Origin: Mauremys mutica
Taxonomy: Eukaryota > Chordata > Testudines > Geoemydidae
Reading direction: 5' to 3'
DNA length: 64,000 nucleotides
Assembly (NCBI RefSeq): GCF_020497125.1
Contig: NC_059080.1
Span: 71,530,618 to 71,594,617 of the forward strand
Both the position numbers and the translations under genes were made by a program. Positions 10,971-23,340 of the stretch are shown in pieces; position 1 is the first letter of the stretch, and the number at the start of each line of letters is the position of its first letter. The notes under the pieces were generated by a model that did not search any database, was not told the DNA's origin, and worked only from the letters and a program-made list of their open reading frames with translations.

Positions 10971-13395
10971 AAAGTTTTCATTTCATTCCAGCTGGTACAC
11001 TTCATGTTTTCTAACTAAATGCAGTGTCTAATGATTTCAAAACAGAAAGTATGGTCATAGAAAAAATGTTATAATAAGCATTAACAAGGAGAAAATAAAA
11101 CAGATGGGTCACAGCAAATGGTCAACTCATAGAGAATCAGGCAGAATTCAATTCTGAACTCTTACAGAAAAATCCCTCACTGGACTGTGAATGAAATAAC
11201 AGGTACATAGCTGTGATGCATATAATGGTGGCAGCTGTCAGCATGTTAGCAGGTAAGGCTTTTAGAAAGTGAATAAATTAAAAGAGATGGTGGAACCATT
11301 AGAAGAACTGGATAAAGAGAGATTTCAGTGCAAAAGAGATGATTAACCACAAAGGGATGTTTAAGACCCTAAAGGAAAGGGGACCGCAGCAGATCTCAGA
11401 AAAGTTAATGTCAGTATTGAGAGGAACTTGAGGAAGAAGAAAAGAAAACCACTCATAATGAGCTCATATCAATTAAGGATTGCTCCAAGGAGCATACTGA
11501 TATCAACATTCATTACAGATAAAAATTTCACCAGAGTTTGACTGGTACAGAATGATACACATGGGGAGGATACAGAATATTTTAGGAAGAATCAGTTAAG
11601 GAAGGGAGGTGAAGTTATCCATTGTCCTGAATCAGATAATATCATTAACAAACAATTGAAGAAATCCTCTAAGGGTTCTATCATAGTATTCCTGATGGAG
11701 GCAGTGTTTTCACTGAAGCCAATGGGAGTTTTGCCTACTTAAGGAGATGGGTTTAAAACTGTCCACATGTCACAGAATAGAGAATCTAAGAGAAATAGAT
11801 AATTGCTGCAATCATTTTCCTTCAGAATAAAGATAGCAAAAGTGCAGTGTGTGGCTTACATTTTTTTGGCATGTAACCCTCAATTAATTCACTGAAATGT
11901 TGAATTATATACAACCAACAAAAAAAGGATCCTACCTAACAGTCTCCAAATGAATGACTGGTGAAACCCAAGCAGATTTAAACTACTTTCATGCAGTGCC
12001 AACAACTGATTTTTTAAGTTTTTTAACCCAGTGAACTATCAGGAATTCCATGAGGCCTGGAGCTAGTTTCAAGTTCCAGTCATCTCGGGTTTCTTGGGCA
12101 ATATACATGTATACAGTGCAAAGGTTTTTTCAACATGCAGTACAAAAAGAAGGTCAAAAGACCGGAGAAAGCAGCGTGGAAGTACAATACTTTTGCATCT
12201 GATCTTGCAAATCTTATTGTTGCATAAAATAAATGTTACAGGTTCAATTAAATGCTCAGTGACATCAACGGGAGTCTCTCCATCGGTTTCAGTAGGTGTC
12301 AGATAACATCTACATAAAGTAGAAAATTTCTTCTAGATTTGTTTGTTTTTCCTTAGGAGTTTGTAACATTCCCATTTCTGGGGGGATGGACTGACCCCTA
12401 AACCCCACTGAGTAAGGTGACAAACTACTCTGTCACAGTAATCAACTAATAAAAGAAAGCAAAGGAAATGGATGAGACTGGATTTCAATGTTTTATACAC
12501 AGCTTTTAGTCCCATATGGCTGTCTTTTGAGGTTAGTAGCTAAATTTCACCACAGTCCAGGAGGCCTGGTAGCTTACATTTGTAAAGTATTTGGTTTTGT
12601 GTCTTTGGTCATATATTTTATTCCAAAGAACATATGGATACCAATTATAACCAGATTTTTTGTATATGTAACTTGAAGTAGAAAAAACCCAGATTCACAA
12701 TCAGCTAGCTCATCTGTTACACAAAACAAATAAACCAATTTTAGTAAGTTGAAATGGCTTTTAAGATACAGTATGACACTCCATTTCTCAATAGATTATA
12801 TCAGGATGTGCTTCATGGCATAGGTGAATGAAACCACTCTGCTATGATTTATATGTACCAGGATTGTCAAACTTAATGTTACCAGTGGTCAATTTTCACT
12901 TTCGCATTTAATTCTAGTGTAAAATATAGGTTTTGGATTTCCCTGTAACCTGACAGTTTTAGATGTGTAGTAGATATAATAGCAAGAATATGTCTTAAGC
13001 GTAGACATTTTTTAACATTTTTCAGCTGACACATCTCTAACAGTGTTTTGATCATATTATACCAGGACATAAAAAATGTACTCCCAAAAGATGCTTCATG
13101 TTCTAACAAGATGTTTGCCTACCAGCAAAACGTCTTAAATGCTTCACTCAGTATTAGTTTGAATCAGTGTAGTAATGCAAATAATATTGTAAAGTCCCTC
13201 CAAAGCTGAGGAGTCTGAAAAATCCCTGGGACAAAAATTTAAAGAGTCTGTCAAACCTGATAGTTACCTTATTAGTAGCTACAGTCCTTCCCCTGTTCCC
13301 TTCTCCCATAATATTCTTTTCTGTTAAACACCTGGCTAGTTCTGATTTCTGGTTCTTACTCTACTATTTGTTTAGGTTGGACTCAACTCAGTCTG
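10971..13395. other. No recognised gene
   Basis: AT-rich sequence. Scraps of the common palindromic repeat (GAAGCCAATGGGAG near 11720; TCAACGGGAG near 12265) are the only recognisable items. Open frames are short, without domains. Confidence 0.35.
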
Positions 13396-13426
13396 GAGTT
13401 GTTTTATATCTCATATTGCTGCTCCT

Positions 13427-14470
13427 GTCGCCATACAGAGTCATGTGATCATTTTGGGTCTCAAAGAACAAAGTGTTGGGCTCATTTAGTGCTTGGATGG
13501 CAGACCTTTAAGAAGTACCCTGGCAGCTACAGGAATTTTGTTGTTTTAGTAGGGCCCTACCAAATTCACTGTTCATTCTGGTCAATTTCACAGTCATAGG
13601 ATTTTAAAAATAGTAAATTTCATTATTTCAGCTATTTAAATCTGAAATTTCATGGTGTTATAATTGTAGGGGTCCTGACCCAAAAAGGAGTTGTGTGTGT
13701 GGAGGGTCGCAATATTGCTACCCTGACTTCTGCACTGCAGTTGACAGCGGCACTGGATTCAGAGCTGGGCAGCTGGCAAGTGGTGGCTGGTGGCTGGGAG
13801 CCCAGCTCTGAAGGCAGAGCCACTGCCAGCAGCAGCGCAGAAGTAAGGATGGTATAGTACGGTATTGCCACCCTTACTTCTGCAGTGCTGCCTGCAGAAC
13901 TGGGCCCCCATGCAGCAGCCACCACTCTCTGGATGCCCAGCTCTGAAGACAACAGTGCAGAAGTCAGGCTTGGTGTGGCATGGTATGGTTTAGCCACCCT
14001 GACTTCTGCGCTGCTGCTGGCAGGGCGCTGCCTTCAGAGTTGGGCACCTGGACAACAGCTGCCACTCTCTGGCCACCCAGCTCTGAAAGCAGCATAGGAG
14101 TAAGGGTGGCAATACCACGACCCTCCTAAAATAACCTTGCGACCCCCCCTGCGACTCTCCCAAATTTGAGAAACGCTGGTCTCCCCTGTGAAATCTGTAT
14201 AGTATAGAGTAAAAGCATACAAAAGACCAGATCTCATGAGAGGAGACCAGATTTCACAGTCCGTGATGTGTTTTTCATGGCCATGAATTTGGTAGGGCCC
14301 TAATCAGTAGGTCGCACTCTTCCCTTTGTGCCTCTTCAGAGAATGCAATGACATTGTCTAGACTCAGTGTAACTGGTGGTGATTAAAACTTTAGTCCTTG
14401 CCACGCATGATCATTAAAATCTCATAGTACTGTTATTTTCTGGATACTTACAGTCTGGATCATAATATCT
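13427..14470 (+). mobile_element. 5S rRNA-derived SINE split by a hAT insertion
   Basis: The head (13427-13533) follows the order of vertebrate 5S rRNA: a GCCATAC block near the start, a TGATC block, a TCAAAGAACAAAGTG block corresponding to box A, then TTAGTGCTTGGATGGCAGAC corresponding to box C, then AAGTACC and GGCAGCTACAGG as the 3' end. The body stops at a hAT element (13550-14302) and resumes at 14303 with ATCAGTAGGTCGCACTCTTC; a later GATCATTAAAATCTCATAG block occurs where 5S-derived SINEs of the SINE3/Deu type have GGTCATTAAAGATCCCATGG. The 3' limit is uncertain and could reach about 14600. It is diverged, so it is old and not active. Confidence 0.65.
13550..14302. mobile_element. Non-autonomous hAT element (TAGGGCCCTACCAAATTCAC ends)
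   Basis: The ends are long inverted repeats: TAGGGCCCTACCAAATTCAC on the left and GAATTTGGTAGGGCCCTA on the right. The first ten bases are themselves palindromic (TAGGGCCCTA). The interior repeats the blocks CTTCTGC and CAGCTCTGAA in both orientations and encodes no transposase. A 5S-derived SINE continues on both sides, so both boundaries are independently supported. The 8-bp duplication is not clear; TTTTAG and AATCAG beside the ends may be its remains. The assignment to hAT is from end type and is likely rather than proven. Confidence 0.7.
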
Positions 14471-14609
14471 TATCCATGATTTCCCCAGTAATTTAATGTA
14501 GTATGATATTCCTCACTTCCTGTTTTCAGGTGCTGTGGATTCTGTGCACTGTAAAGAGTTGTTGCATTTCATTTCAGGGCTGGATGGCATGATCCTGGTG
14601 TCTAGTGTG

Positions 14610-15225
14610 TATCAATTTGTCAAGGGTTTTCAATCCTTTAGTGTGTGAGCTGGAACAGAAATGCAAGATCCTTAATGATTATATTTTATTGTACAGCATG
14701 CAAGAAATATTCCAAACTATACAGTGTTAGTAAAATGTGAAGAATCAGGGTTTGGTTTTGTTTTTTCATATGATGCTTTGTGCTCCCTTCAGTTTGGCCT
14801 ATGAATATATTTATCTGTCACAACAAAGTCAATGTATTGGTCAGACCATGTGGTTTAATATTTAGTAACCATATGAGCCAGTAAATTATAAGGGAAGGTT
14901 TAGATCACATTAAAAGAAAACCAGGTATACTAGTTTGTAAGGACAAAGTGAGTGGAAATTTCATAATGGATAAATGATTTTGGTTGTAGGTACAGTCAAG
15001 TCTTTGTGATTTATGAATATGAGTGCCTATGACAGCTACAGGGAGGAGTTCTCTACTGCCATGAACTGGTGAACCAGAGGAAAAGATTGAATGAGCAGAC
15101 CTTATCTGCATATTTACCTGCCTTCCCAGTGTTTTGATTAAAACTCAATTAAATTTTAGGTGGAGGGGTAATGAAATGTTAGTATCCTTATAGTATAAAC
15201 AAATGGCAGCAGAGCTGTACTTAAT
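14610..15225. other. No recognised feature
   Basis: AT-rich sequence with no recognisable repeat, RNA gene or coding domain. Confidence 0.35.
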
Positions 15226-15899
15226 ATGCTCCGAGTGAGGAGTTCCCCTTACCACAACACCTCTGTGTGACACCACAGGGAAATAAGTCACAGAAGGAGA
15301 AGGAAAGGAACCCTAGCTGAAAGGGGTGGGTGAATCCCTGGTATCAAAGACTCTGTTTGACGGTTCTCATATGCCATTGAACCTACCCTACAACATAACG
15401 ATAGAGTTGAGTGCACTCTGATAGAGACCTGGGTTTGGCACCAACCCAGAGCTACTAGAGCTGTGATCATGAGAGCTGGGTAGGTGCCTGATCTAGATCT
15501 AGTATCTTGGGATGAGGCAACATAGTGGCCACAGCAAGGCACTCTTACCCTACACCAGCAGAGCTGTAATCTCTATAGCTGGGCTGTGTGGTGGAGCCTG
15601 AGGACCTGGGCTCAACATTGCAGCTAAGGCTACAGCACGTGCGAGACGGTGAGAGATGGCACAGAGCCAGCAGCACCGCCTCACTTCATAGGAGCCAGGC
15701 AGCCCTTCTCCCTGGTGGTTTCAGACAGGCCCTGCCTGAGTGCACTCCTGGGTCTGGCACGTGACTACCGAGCCTCAGTGGGGAAAAGTGGGGAAGTGAG
15801 GTGTCAAAGGGACAGTTGTCCATCAGATGCTCATTCTGGTAGGTGGGGAAACTGAGGCAAGGGACTACTGCCAAAGATGTCATGGGTGGGCATTTTACT

Positions 15900-16173
15900 T
15901 ACTATTCATATAAGCATACTGTTGATTTATTGGTGTGTTTTTCCAAAGTAATGTTCTGTTCCTCTGCCCCATAATAAAATTGTCTTTGTTTTAAACACAG
16001 ACTGAATGTTTGTGAGAAGGGAAGTATTGCCTGTTCAAGGCACGTAAGACAGGTATTTTGTTCTTTCGCAGGTATTGGGGTAGGCGTTTGAGCCAGTGGT
16101 GTTTGTTAATTTTAAGAGGATATTTGAACCCATCCGTTTTTACTGCTGACACCACCTAGCTGAAGGGTTACAT
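15900..16173 (+). mobile_element. LTR 3' region (solo or truncated)
   Basis: An AATAAAA signal at about 15972 is followed by GTTTGTGAGAAGGGAAGTAT, a GGGTAGGCGTTTGAGCCAG block and the end GAAGGGTTACA. The same order (polyadenylation signal, TTGTGAGAGGGGAAGCATTG, GGGTGGGAATTCGAGCC, GAAGGATTACA) occurs in the LTR ending at 33571. The U3 part probably extends upstream to about 15230, where GC-richer sequence begins, but its start is not visible. No primer-binding site follows, so this is a 3' or solo LTR. Whether it is ERV or Gypsy cannot be settled here. Confidence 0.55.
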
Positions 16174-17084
16174 TGAGGGGGAGGGCAGGGAGCTTGTCTG
16201 GGATTGTTCCTGGGTTAATAGCCCTTACAAGCACATCTTGAAAAAAAAATTAATTTGGGAAAGCAAATTATTTGGGGGAAATATAATTTACATCATGGCT
16301 GTATACATGTTGGAAGATTGGTGCATGTTTAGGAGGAAGGAGGCTGCCTGTGCAGCATTATGCGAGCGGCTGGTAGCAGTGGAACCTTCACAAGTTCCAA
16401 GTGGCAGATGATGTGTGGAAACTGGTAGCCTCTGCAACCCAGCTCCCCCACCCCACCCTGCTTCAGATGTAGAGTTGTTAAAGAAAATGACAGCTTTCTT
16501 AGAAAAGGAGGCTAAGATGGTGGGTGACGTGCTGGGGCTGTTGGACCAGCAGCCCCAATCCTGGGTGCCACAGTATCTCCTGATGTATGAGCAAAGGCTC
16601 TGGGGCAAGCAGTGGAAAAGATGGTGCAGCCCCATCCTGAGCCAGCCCTCTGTTGCAAGTCCAAGGTTACTTTCGGGTGCAGGGAGTCAAAACACCTGGT
16701 GAAGAAGGGGTGGGCTGTCGGTTAGGAGTCAACACCGAATTGGTTCAAGAGTGGCAGGTACCAAATGCAGAAAAGTGAAAGTGTTTATTAGAGCATCTCA
16801 GAGGCCCAGCTTAGGACATGGTCAGCACCTTGAAAATCAGTGACCCGGACAAGAAGGTTTCAGCCTATATACAGAAGTTGGAGAAGCTATTACAGTGAGC
16901 TGTGGAATATCAGTTAAAAGTAAAATAACTTTGTCCAATGATGCTTTGACTTCTAGATTATTTCTGAAGATCAGGAAAAGTCTTAGGCTCTGTATAAGAA
17001 CTCTATTGTTCTATGTGGCCACCCTAAAATACCTTCCAGTTTTGCCTTAGATAAATAATGTGACAGCAGTATTTCCACTCATTA
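16174..17084. other. Unclassified segment downstream of LTR
   Basis: A purine-rich start is followed at 16415-16702 (plus) by a 95-residue open frame with a hydrophilic, Leu/Glu-rich centre that could be a coiled-coil remnant of a retroelement. I cannot assign it to a family; it may be chance. Confidence 0.25.
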
Positions 17085-17180
17085 TTATACATATTTTTCA
17101 GACAGGGGAACTAAGGCAGAAGGGGTAAAATGATTTGACAAAGGTCACCCAACAAGCGAGTGCACTGTTCTTACCTCCTC
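17085..17180 (+). mobile_element. MIR-type SINE fragment
   Basis: CAGGGGAACTAAGGCAGAAG followed by GACAAAGGTCACCCAACAAG matches the MIR core in sense orientation. Both ends are lost. Confidence 0.6.
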
Positions 17181-17260
17181 ATAATTGCCGGTCCTGGTAA
17201 ATCAATGCTAAATTTAATCAGGTTAAGGCTCAGATTCAGATAAGTACTTTCATATGAGGC

Positions 17261-18018
17261 TGTGATGGGGTGTTCGCCCCACACTGGAGTGGAAGGGGTT
17301 AATGGAGGCCTCATGGGCCTGCCACACCCTGTCCCAGAAAGGAGCAGTGGAGGTTAGTCCTCCAAGCAGTCTAGGGAGGCTATGCAGGAAGCAGCCAATT
17401 GGAGGAGGGCTGTATGAATCAGCCAGTCAGGGCCCAGTGGGCTCACATAAAAGCAGCTGCAGTGCTACAGATAGTCAGTTGCTGCAGGAAGTGCAAGAAA
17501 TAGAGACTGTGTTTCTAGTCAGCTGTAGGAAGATAACCTTTGGACAGAGCAGTTGCTGGCAGGGACCAGGGAAGCAAGAGGGAGTTCCTGGCTGGCTGCT
17601 GGGACTTGCTGACTGGAGGCCCTGAGAAGAGAATGAATAAGGTGCCTGGGGCCCTGGGGAAGTGGTCCAGGGAATTGTAGCAGTATTGGCAGAGAAGTTA
17701 AGGAGAGGCAGCAGGAGGCTGCCATCTACAAGGTTGGGACCTGGAGTAGTGTGTGGGCCCAGGTCCCCCCACGTGCCACTGAGGAAGTGGCTAGACTATC
17801 AGACTGGAAGATACTTCCCAACAGCAGGGGAAAACAGATGGTGACACAGCTGGAGGGCCAAGTCATAAAAAGGATGCTGTGGTTCCAGTGCTGAGATGGG
17901 ACTGCACGTGGAGAAGGCAGTGGAGGAGGCACCACCAGGAGAGGGCATGCCGGATAAGATAGCTAATCCATGAGATGGCCAGCAGGAGGCACCGCTCTGG
18001 TGGGTGAACTCCATCACA
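17261..18018. mobile_element. Solo-LTR-like element
   Basis: The unit starts TGTGATGG and ends CCATCACA, an 8-bp inverted terminal pair with the TG...CA form of LTRs. GAGGC (17256-17260) and GATGC (18019-18023) flank it, a 5-bp target duplication with one mismatch. A CATAAAAGC box at about 17445 could be a TATA element of the U3 promoter, if the LTR is in plus orientation. No internal coding region or second LTR is present, which fits recombination between two LTRs leaving one. A long MITE is the alternative. Confidence 0.5.
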
Positions 18019-18044
18019 GATGCCTACATGACCAAGACACAGTA

Positions 18045-18225
18045 TCAAAGGGGTAGCCGTGTTAGTCTGGATCTGTAAAAGCAGCAAAGAGTCCTGTGGC
18101 ACCTTATAGACTAACAGACGTATTGGAGCATGAGCTTTCATGGGTGAATACGATGAAGTGGGTATTCACCCACGAAAGCTCATGCTCCAATACGTCCGTT
18201 AGTCTATAAGATGCCACAGGACACT
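18045..18225. mobile_element. Penelope-like element insertion, foldback form
   Basis: An 11-bp direct repeat AAGACACAGTA (18034-18044 and 18226-18236) flanks a 181-bp unit. It begins with the PLE terminal sequence GGGGTAGCCGTGTTAGTCTG, as at 23779 and 57540, then turns back on itself: 18092-18151 and 18162-18221 are inverted 60-bp arms with three mismatches and a 10-base loop. Both arms carry GACGTATTGG where the other copies have GACGTTTTG, so the arms come from one molecule, not two insertions. The transcript would form a near-perfect hairpin. Confidence 0.8.
18151..18185 (+). ncRNA. Hammerhead-ribozyme-like motif, degenerate
   Basis: GATGA is followed by a stem (GTGGGT with ACCCAC, loop ATTC), then GAAA, a two-base loop and CATGC. 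This is the plan of the minimal hammerhead motif described in Penelope-like elements. The 5' core here is CGATGA, and the upstream strand of stem I was lost at the foldback junction, so it should not self-cleave as it stands. Confidence 0.3.
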
Positions 18226-18236
18226 AAGACACAGTA

Positions 18237-19039
18237 GTTACAGGTGAGGAGAAATTAACACTAAGGTCACGGTGACTTATACAATACTATCTTTTCACCA
18301 AGTGAATGATTTTCTAACTTCTAAGAAAAAAAAAACATTTCTTTTTTCATATAATCAAGCTCTCTATTTTCTCTTTAAAATCTCCCTAGATTTATAATGT
18401 TCAGAATGAGACACCACTATTTGCAAGGATTTTTGTTTTGTTTTTCCTGAGAATTAATTAATTCTCCATGTTCCTACAAAAATGTTTTCCTGAACATTCA
18501 TTTGAAAATGCTCTCAATATATCAACAGGGGTCCATAGGCCAGCAGCTTTCTCCTGCAGTAGCCAGTGAAGTAGTTTCGAGTCATGTTTCTGCACAGAAC
18601 AGCAGCCCATGTTACACATTACCACATCTGAGCATAGATATGTGAACCAGACTAAAATGTTTATTGCATTTTTCAGCTTTAATACATTCCCTACTTCTGT
18701 GCTGTTGCCAGCCCGTCTGCTGTCTCAATCATTATGGTACTCTGGGAACTTCTAATGATAAAGCAATTTAATACTGTCTGTGTTTATTCCCCCAGGAGTT
18801 TGTACTTTAGCAGAACCACATTTACACTGTGCATGGCCTCTGCTCACCCTACTAACACTTCTGGCAAAATGGAAAGCCTCTTTATAGCTTTGGATGGGAG
18901 CTATAGAAACAGTTGCATCTTTCCTGATTTAGGAATTGGTAAAAACTTCACAGATAAGATGTATTTGATCCAATTTGAAATGTTTCTTTACAAACCATTA
19001 AATTAACATGCAAACTAACATCACAGATGGGAATAAAGG
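18237..19039. other. No recognised feature
   Basis: AT-rich sequence. Open frames are short and show no recognisable domain. Confidence 0.35.
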
Positions 19040-19126
19040 GTTTGACTCTGAGAGGTGCTGAGTGCCTATCATGGCAGTTGATTTCAGTGGGAGCTGTGGA
19101 TCTCAGCATTCTCAGAATCAGACCCA
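19040..19126. repeat. Short palindromic repeat
   Basis: CTCTGAGAGGTGCTGAG on the left pairs with CTCAGCATTCTCAGAATCAG on the right around GATTTCAGTGGGAGC. A MITE-like palindrome related in plan to 23285-23340. Confidence 0.5.
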
Positions 19127-19345
19127 AAATACTAATGGGAAAGCTAAGAATTAGTGCAAAGTTTATATTTCTACAAGTATTGGGCCAGTTCCTAGGCCCT
19201 CCGTATCTCTGCTGGGCACAAGGGAACAAAAATAGCTTTAGGTACCTTTGCATCTCCCAAATTCTGGGGCTGAACCAATCACTGGTGTAACTTAGAGCAG
19301 CCACGGGGCAGCTCTAACATATGCTCTGATTGTCCATAGTCCCCT

Positions 19346-19460
19346 AGGGTATGTCTGTACAGTAAAGAAAACCCTGTGGCTGGCCTGTGCCAGCCAACTC
19401 CAGGCTCACAGGGCTCAGTCTGTAGGGGTGTAAAATTGCTATATAGACTTCTGGACTCGG
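19346..19460. mobile_element. DNA transposon 5' fragment
   Basis: CCTAGGGTATGTCTGTACAG followed by AAGAAAACCC, GGCTGGCCTGTGCCAGCC and GTAGGGGTGTAAAATTGC has the look of the left end of a TIR element (compare GGGTATGGCTACACT at 1467). The right end is absent. Confidence 0.4.
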
Positions 19461-22400
19461 GACAGAAGACAGAATACTTGTTTAGATGGAACATTGGTCT
19501 GATCCAGTATGGCCATTTTTCTGTTCCCATGTTTGCTCTAACGTGATTGTTTTCAGGATTGCTCAGTATAGCAACTCTGATCTGCACACACTCAGGTCAC
19601 TCCCTTGTTTTTAAGGATGCAGTTTTCTGCAGTTATTTGTAAGATGTTCCCTTTCAGTTCTTCCTAATACAATCTAGGCTATTTAGAAATTAAAATAGCA
19701 TTTTCTAATAATTTTCCATTTTTGAATTGGGCAAAAATGGCATTCATTTGAAAAGGTTAGAGAGATATTTAAAGTGTGCAAAGAATTCTTCAGTTTAAAG
19801 TAGTCCACGTGTTTTGGCCTAAACTATAGTGTTTAAGTCTTCCTTTCAGCAATCATTTTAAAACAACAATACCACTAGAGACAGGCTCAAACCAAAATAC
19901 CAAACCAGAACATCCTTCAAAACTTTGGGAAAGTTTGGAGCTGAATCTTTGGCCAGCCCTTATTTTTAAAATGAGCTAACCTAAGATCCCAGATCTAAAG
20001 TCCCCCCAACTTTGGAGAAATATGGATCAAGTTCTGATGTGAACTTCTCTAATTTCTATACACATACTAGATTTTGGAACAAAATCAACCCCAAAACCCA
20101 GCCCTTTTCTGAATAAAACAAGGTAGAACTACAAGCTGCTACTATTGTTCAAATAAGTGTGGGTTAATAGTAAAAATAACGCCTATACTCTGGTAACACA
20201 AGATATTTTAATTGTTGCTATTGGAAGAAATATATCAGCATACTGCAACTTAAATCATCTAGAAAAATGTGTTCCTTGGCTTTTGTTCCACTGAGCAAAA
20301 TGTTGTTTAAGACAGAGAAAAAAGTTCCATTTCCTTATATGTTTTTAGTGTGTCTTCAGGGCATTGCTATTTATTTTGCAGGATCATTGTAACAGTCTGT
20401 TATTCATTTCACTGCATTTTTGAAGCATGGCCCAGCAACTATCAATTGAAGTGAGGATTGACCTAGCAGTGTAGTACTTTTGTCTGTTATGGCCACAGTC
20501 TCTGATATTTTATTACCCATTCCTTTTACATGAGTTCTCTACTTTACTAGTCTGCTTTATAATAGAGACGCAACTATAGTGGGCTTGGAACAAACTTCAA
20601 CATGTGAAAAAATCATTTCAAGGGCAACAGCTGAACTGGGACCACTATTTTAAAAAAATGTCCATTTAAAAAAATACTGATTTGCTCTGTTTGCCAAACA
20701 ACATGGAGATTTAATGGAGAAATTCATTTAGTCAAAGTATGTGGTAGTTGGGTGTGGTTTTGCCAGTTACCTGGCAAAGAGTGGAACTCAGCGATAGTTG
20801 AAGAGTGGAACTCAGCTATAGATTTATTTTGGCGCCACCATGTTCTACAGAGCCACCGAGCTGAACTTTAATGTAAGATTTGTGAAAATGATTCAATTTT
20901 CACTTTATTTTTTGTATCAGTTTTCTTACTGTGACTGATGCACAAATCACATGCTCCTCTGAAGAAGGGTGGAAGGAACCACTGGCCAAAGCTTTACAAT
21001 GCAGCCCTCTTTTTTAAAAGGAGATACACTTGAAATCCCATCCTGCTGTCCTTGCGCGTACTAAACCCCCCATCTATGTCCATAAGCGTTTTAGATCAGA
21101 AGATATGTAGAACTAGGCCTTTTATGGACTAACAGGGTAGAAATTTGTCAGAGGAACTTGCTGAGGTTTTTCTGGGAACACTGCCTCAGCATGAGCTTAA
21201 TGTGCAGATTTTACATATGTGGTGACTGTCCAAGTTCCTCTTTCACATCCACTGCTGTTGATGCCACAGTACATTCTTAGGTATTCTATATCCAGGGCTC
21301 TTGCGTAGCACTGTGGTATCTAACTACCTCCCACAGTTAAACGAAGTGCGCATATAAATGTATAGGGCTCATTCCTTAGCTGCAGCCAAGCCCTGCTTAA
21401 CTCCGATTGGGAGGGGACCAAAGTGGCACTGAGACATTTTACACCCTCATGCATAGGGCCAGATCAGCCGCCTCAAGGCTGCTCTAAATGACACCGGTTG
21501 CAGAACAACCAAGGAGTCATTACGCTGTCACAGATTGCTGAAGTGCAAGCGGTCATCCCCTAGACATGCCATACACCAGAGACTGTGAAGGGACTTGTGG
21601 TGTATGTCACCTGGGGATGCCCCCCACTGAAGAAACCCTCAGTATTTAGGCTCCTTAAGTTGGCTTTGTTGTACATTTGTACTGCTAGAGCAGCCCAAAG
21701 GGGCTGTATCAAAGCCAGGATCTGGCCCGTAGTTCTGTCTGTCTGTTCAGGGACTGGACTTTGGTGGGAAGGGGTATTATTTTGACAGTGTTACTGCGAG
21801 AAAGCTAAACCAAAAAAGTGGACTCTGCAATTTTCTCTGAAGGTGCTAAAGTTTGTTAGGAGATGGGGCACCCCCAGACATTTGCAGGCTAGGATAAGGA
21901 CAATGAAAGGACACTCCCCAAAGACAGGCATCTGAAAGGGGCCTGTGAATACGTGAAACAGCAAAACACAATTGCTTAACTCTGTGCTAGGAGATGGGTC
22001 TGCCTCAATAGCTATACCAGACTCCAGCCGATGCTCAGGAGCCTCTTCGGCATCATTTTGTTGTTCTGTAGCTGACAGGTCAGCAAGGTGCAATAAAAGA
22101 CCTGAATATCCCATAAAGATTTGGGCCCGGGGTACATCAGGGGTCTTTCATCCCCTGAGAGATTTGACCCACTTAGAATGATTGAATAGTGTATCCAATG
22201 CAAAGGTAATTTAAGAGTCTCTGTGGCTTAATATACACTAACCAACATAATAACTAACTCACTGTATTATCATTAATGCTAAACATTTAATCAAAAGCAA
22301 TTTCATCTTATTTAATTCAACTATTTGGGTAAAGAATAAAGTGATGTGCAAGCATTCCAGAAGTGAAACTCCAGACTGAGCAGAAGCTAAGGAACTTAGT

Positions 22401-23284
22401 GTTGTAATTCCACAAACTGTATACACAACAGTTAACTGCAGAAGGAAAATCCCCAGCTTTAGCTCACACAGCTCATAGTTAGAAGATTGTCAAACATCTA
22501 GAGTATGCAGAGAAACAGAATCACATGGCAGGGAAGGCAGAATACAGGAAACATTCAGCAACACAGCCAGATGCTGTAAATTCTGAATTATAGTACTAAT
22601 AATAAAACACACAGGGGGAGAAACAGACCGATCACAAGAGAGAGGGTTGTTTAAAGTGCAGAGAGATAAAATCATATAAAGAGCAAGACTAACTTGTTTT
22701 AAAAGAGACAAGCTCTTTGTCTGAAATTTTATTTTAAACGACGATAAATATATGCTTCAGAGTATCTAATATTTCAATCATTAGAGCTTCCCAGACATGC
22801 TAAGGGGAGTTTAGTGTCAAGTCCCTGCACATCAGTGGCAGAATGGATTTCCAGACTTGCATGGATTTTAGACTGCTGCCCATCACTGAGGTATCTGATC
22901 TCATGGTTGACTCTAAACTAAATAAACATTCAGATATTTTAAAATAACTGGTACTCTACTGTGTATTGTCTTCCACTCTTATAATATAAATGTAAAACAG
23001 CTGAGTTATTAGTGAGCTGCTGACATGTTTTCAAAATGGTGTTCATTATGTATTTTATTACTTTTTTAATGTACAGAATAGAGTTGCATTTTCATGTCAG
23101 ACTTTTAGATAATCAACCAAACAAATAAATAGTTCCTCATTCACAAAAAGGACCAGAATAAATTATTGTTTCATAACATTCTCAGCTAGGTAAAGTGGAA
23201 CAAGGACTCTCTACAAGAGTAACTCCACTGGAAATATTTCACAAGGTCATGTGAGTTTCACAAACACGTGTATGTGATTTCTTT
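19461..23284. other. Long stretch without a recognised gene
   Basis: Mostly AT-rich. A small imperfect tandem duplication (AGAGTGGAACTCAGC twice, about 20779-20820) is present. Open frames up to 107 codons (for example minus 21791-22114) show no domain I know and no clear splice-site context. Confidence 0.35.
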
Positions 23285-23340
23285 TCAAAGGTGTTGAGCA
23301 CCCATGTTGACTTCAGTGGGAAACAGGTGTTCAGCACCTC
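23285..23340. repeat. Short palindromic repeat
   Basis: AAAGGTGTTGAGCACCC and GGTGTTCAGCACCTC are inverted around TTGACTTCAGTGGG. Confidence 0.5.

Noticed and set aside
13427..13533. A functional 5S rRNA gene
   Set aside because: Too diverged from 5S, and followed by SINE body instead of a terminator.
13650..14097. 115- and 70-codon frames in the 13.6-14.1 kb region
   Set aside because: Inside the 13550-14302 hAT element; repeated SSEL/ALLLA text mirrors internal inverted repeats.
16288..16702. Opposed 115- and 95-codon frames
   Set aside because: No recognised domain, and they mirror each other across strands. Kept only as an unclassified segment downstream of an LTR.
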